From Mytilus trossulus (Eukaryota > Mollusca > Bivalvia > Mytilida > Mytilidae): DNA of 64,000 nt. A program made the position numbers and the translations under genes. The notes under the pieces are model-generated. The model searched no databases, was not told the origin of the DNA, and was given only the letters and a program-made list of their open reading frames with translations. Below, piece after piece: positions 59,881-64,000 of this stretch; positions within the stretch are counted from its first letter, which is position 1; the number at the start of each line of letters is the position of its first letter. The stretch covers positions 24,405,578 to 24,469,577 of the forward strand of contig NC_086378.1 in the NCBI RefSeq assembly GCF_036588685.1. Reading direction: 5' to 3'.

Positions 59881-62286
59881 ATTTTGCGATTGTATAAAAA
59901 TTGTTGCAAGGATTCATTAAAGTGTAGAGTGTTTGGCACTGTTCTTCCATGAAGCATCATAATTTACATTCCCATTCTGGCTGGCTGTTCTAATATATAT
60001 ACTAGTATATATATCTCTCACCTAGCCAAACAGATGCTTCTCTGTATTGGAAAAGTTCAGGTGTCAAATTATATACCCTAGTCAACCATTTTTCATCATA
60101 CATGTACTTTGTTTAGGGATATTGTAAATTGTTTTCCTTAATGCAAGCAAATATTTTTTTGTAATACAATAATTAAAGTAAAATGATTACTTTCCAATGT
60201 ATAAAGTTATGCTTATATGGGTCAAAGGGTTAACCCATCTGACATTTCGGTATTTGTCTATTCTGAAATGAAATGTTTGTCTTTTTATGCCCAGCCTGAG
60301 GCCAAGAGGGCATCAAGTATTGACCATCAGTCAGTCTTTCTGTATTTCTGTCGATCATTTTGACCTCCCAATTTTGTTTTCCTACTCTAACCTAAAATTT
60401 TCATCATCAAAAACTTATAAAACTCAGTGATTCACTTGCTGTTCTAGAGTTATGCCCAATTACAACTTCTTAAACACTCAAATATTTTGTTTCCACTCTA
60501 TAACATCAAGCATTACACCCAGACAGTTCTAAATTGGACAGGGAGACCTTGCAATTCAAGTGTTTTACCCCTTTTTAACTTGAAAAATAGCAAATATGGT
60601 TTGGGCCACTATTATTATTTTGTTATGTCATAAGAAATTGGTTTGAATTTTAAGTGGCTTGAGTTGACCTTCATGTTTGCAGGATTATAACTCTTACTCA
60701 GAATTAAAATACACATAACATGTCAACAATGTACGTACACGTTGATCAGTTTAAAGGAATAAATGTCTATCTGACATCATGTGTCATCTTTTGTCTATCT
60801 GACATCATGTGTCATCTTTTGTCTATCTGACATCATGTGTCATCTTTTGTCTATCTGACATCATGTGTCATCTTTTGTCTATCTGACATCATGTGTCATC
60901 TTTTGTCTATCTGACATCATGTGTCATCTTTTGTCTATCTGACATCATGTGTCATCTTTTGTCTATCTGACATCATGTGTCATCTTTCGTCTATCTGACA
61001 TCATGTGTCATCTTTCGTCTATATGACATCATGTGTCATCTTTTCAAAATCATACCTTTACTCTGTGCTTAATTTATAGAAATATTTGTTGTAAAGTTTA
61101 GATCTGAAGACATCCTAAAGCAGCCAATGTAAAATTTATCAACAAGATCTTGATATCTTCCCTAGAATTTTTTAAGAAAAATGATGAGAACATTAGTTCA
61201 TCAACACTCTTCTCAAGACACTGACAACATTTACAAAGTCAGAGTAGCAGCTGTAATCTCTTGAATACTTAAGGTCTAATATTATTTAGAATTTCTTCAG
61301 TGTTTTTTTTAGAATCCACATATTTTACATTCCTGAAGGCCTTTTCTTATAAATATAATTTGATCAGTACTAGTTTAGAATTGAACCACGGCATTGTTAA
61401 TATAAACCTCATATATAAAATTTCATATCTATTCCAAGAAATAAAGGTTTCATTTGTTGTCTTTAGTTGCTAACTGCCATTTTTCATGTCTTGTTCTGTC
61501 ATAATTCTGATTCAGGCAGTTGGTTTTCTCAAAACTTTGAAGGCACACTATACAGTCTTTGCTTTGCTCATTGTTTAACTCTGTATGGTGACCTATAGTT
61601 AACATCCATGTTTATTTGGACTCATTGGCAATTGTATGACATCAACTTATTCAAATATAAGCACTCAATGTAACATATTACATGCATTGATTTCAAAGGG
61701 CATCACTCCTTTAAAACTATTTCTTAACCAACTGCATTACCTTGAGTCTAAATTTGAAGAAGAAGAAAAGCAATTTTCATCATCCAATGAAATCTTACAT
61801 AACAAACATGTGAAAATGTGGCAAGTTGTAAATGTATGTCCCAGAGACATAAAATATACACACGAAAAACAAAAACAAATTATTTTAAATTATTTATACA
61901 AAAATGTACATTAATACATAAACAATAAAAGAAATTGAAAGTTCATTCTTTCAAATGTATATCCCTAATCTTAAATTTCTTTGAAAACTATTTAGCAGTA
62001 AAGGAAAAAGGTCAAACTTGACACTTTCTATATTCAAAACTGAACTCATATGTGGTGAAAGCACTTATCATAAAAAAAAATCAAATATTGCAAAGAAAAT
62101 GCTTGAAAGTACGAATACCAAATAATACATTTCACTATTTCAAGTACTTTTTGTACTTTAATTACCCCCAAAGTATCATATTTTTTTCCGTCAATCATAT
62201 TCCTCTTTATGTACAATAACAATCCTAGATGTGGAATAGATGATAGTGTTCCATGATGACATAACAACACAATGACATGATATATT
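59881..62286. other. Gene-free region before NEDD8 terminal exon
   Basis: AT-rich, with the 28-bp tandem array. A 92-codon open frame from 61636 has no recognised motif and no supporting signals. ATTAAA on the minus strand (62157-62162) is a possible NEDD8 poly(A) signal. Confidence 0.5.
60765..61044 (+). repeat. 28-bp tandem repeat, ten copies
   Basis: Ten units of exactly 28 bp with core TGACATCATGTGTCA, itself an interrupted inverted repeat (TGACA/TGTCA). Copies are identical apart from a T to C change in two late units and one base in the last. No spacers, so not CRISPR-like. Confidence 0.97.

Positions 62287-64000
<1,714 letters not shown>

Noticed and set aside
60765-61044. CRISPR-like array
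   Set aside because: Units are contiguous without spacers in a eukaryotic genome; it is a simple minisatellite.
61636-61914. 92-codon frame MTSTYSNISTQCNIL...
   Set aside because: No recognised motif, low-complexity Glu/Lys/Asn content and no splice or poly(A) context; left as unsupported.

Overview
The window looks like nuclear DNA of a marine bivalve, most likely a mussel of the Mytilus group. The reasons are very AT-rich DNA, small exons with GT-AG introns, single-copy animal genes (CCDC102A, APRT, NEDD8), a B-box/NHL gene of the kind expanded in bivalves, two Penelope-like retroelement remnants, and many short dispersed repeats that I recognise as typical of mussel DNA. The species call is inference; no database was searched.

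Layout. (1) 1-18000: a head-to-tail satellite of nine ~2.0 kb units (one partial, eight complete). Each unit ends in a perfect 9-bp-stem hairpin followed by CTAG, as at a Helitron 3' end, and contains a nested ~119-bp subrepeat and a cluster of AGGTCA-type half-sites. It holds no credible gene. (2) 18001-24600: single-copy DNA with a tiny poly(A) retrocopy, an intact single-exon CDS for a 559-aa B-box/coiled-coil/NHL protein (20254-21933), a decayed Penelope-like remnant with a GIY-YIG domain (22301-23003) and a 1.06 kb dispersed repeat. (3) 24600-32500: mostly non-coding, with MITE-like elements including a 1.3 kb PIF/Harbinger-type element with TTA target duplication. (4) 32505-43824, minus strand: a complete seven-exon CCDC102A gene (495 aa, assembled here by splice-site and phase matching). 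Its 5.8 kb third intron holds a second Penelope-like ORF, three tRNA-derived SINE copies and a second copy of the 1.06 kb repeat that was split by a 1.64 kb hAT-like insertion. (5) 45799-54214, plus strand: a complete four-exon APRT gene (178 aa) with its catalytic and PRPP-binding residues intact. It is divergent from CCDC102A across ~2 kb. Its introns carry several repeat families. (6) 54215-62286: a repeat-rich intergenic stretch with foldback elements, a compound ~1.9 kb repeat carrying a 35-bp palindromic minisatellite, and a ten-copy 28-bp tandem repeat. (7) 62287-62371, minus strand: the last coding exon of NEDD8. Its upstream exons lie beyond 64000.

The genes do not form one pathway: APRT salvages adenine, NEDD8 is a ubiquitin-like modifier, CCDC102A is a coiled-coil protein, and the B-box/NHL protein resembles RING-less TRIM proteins. 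The most distinctive content is the satellite array, where subrepeats, units and multi-unit blocks show signs of rolling-circle origin and later mosaic exchange.
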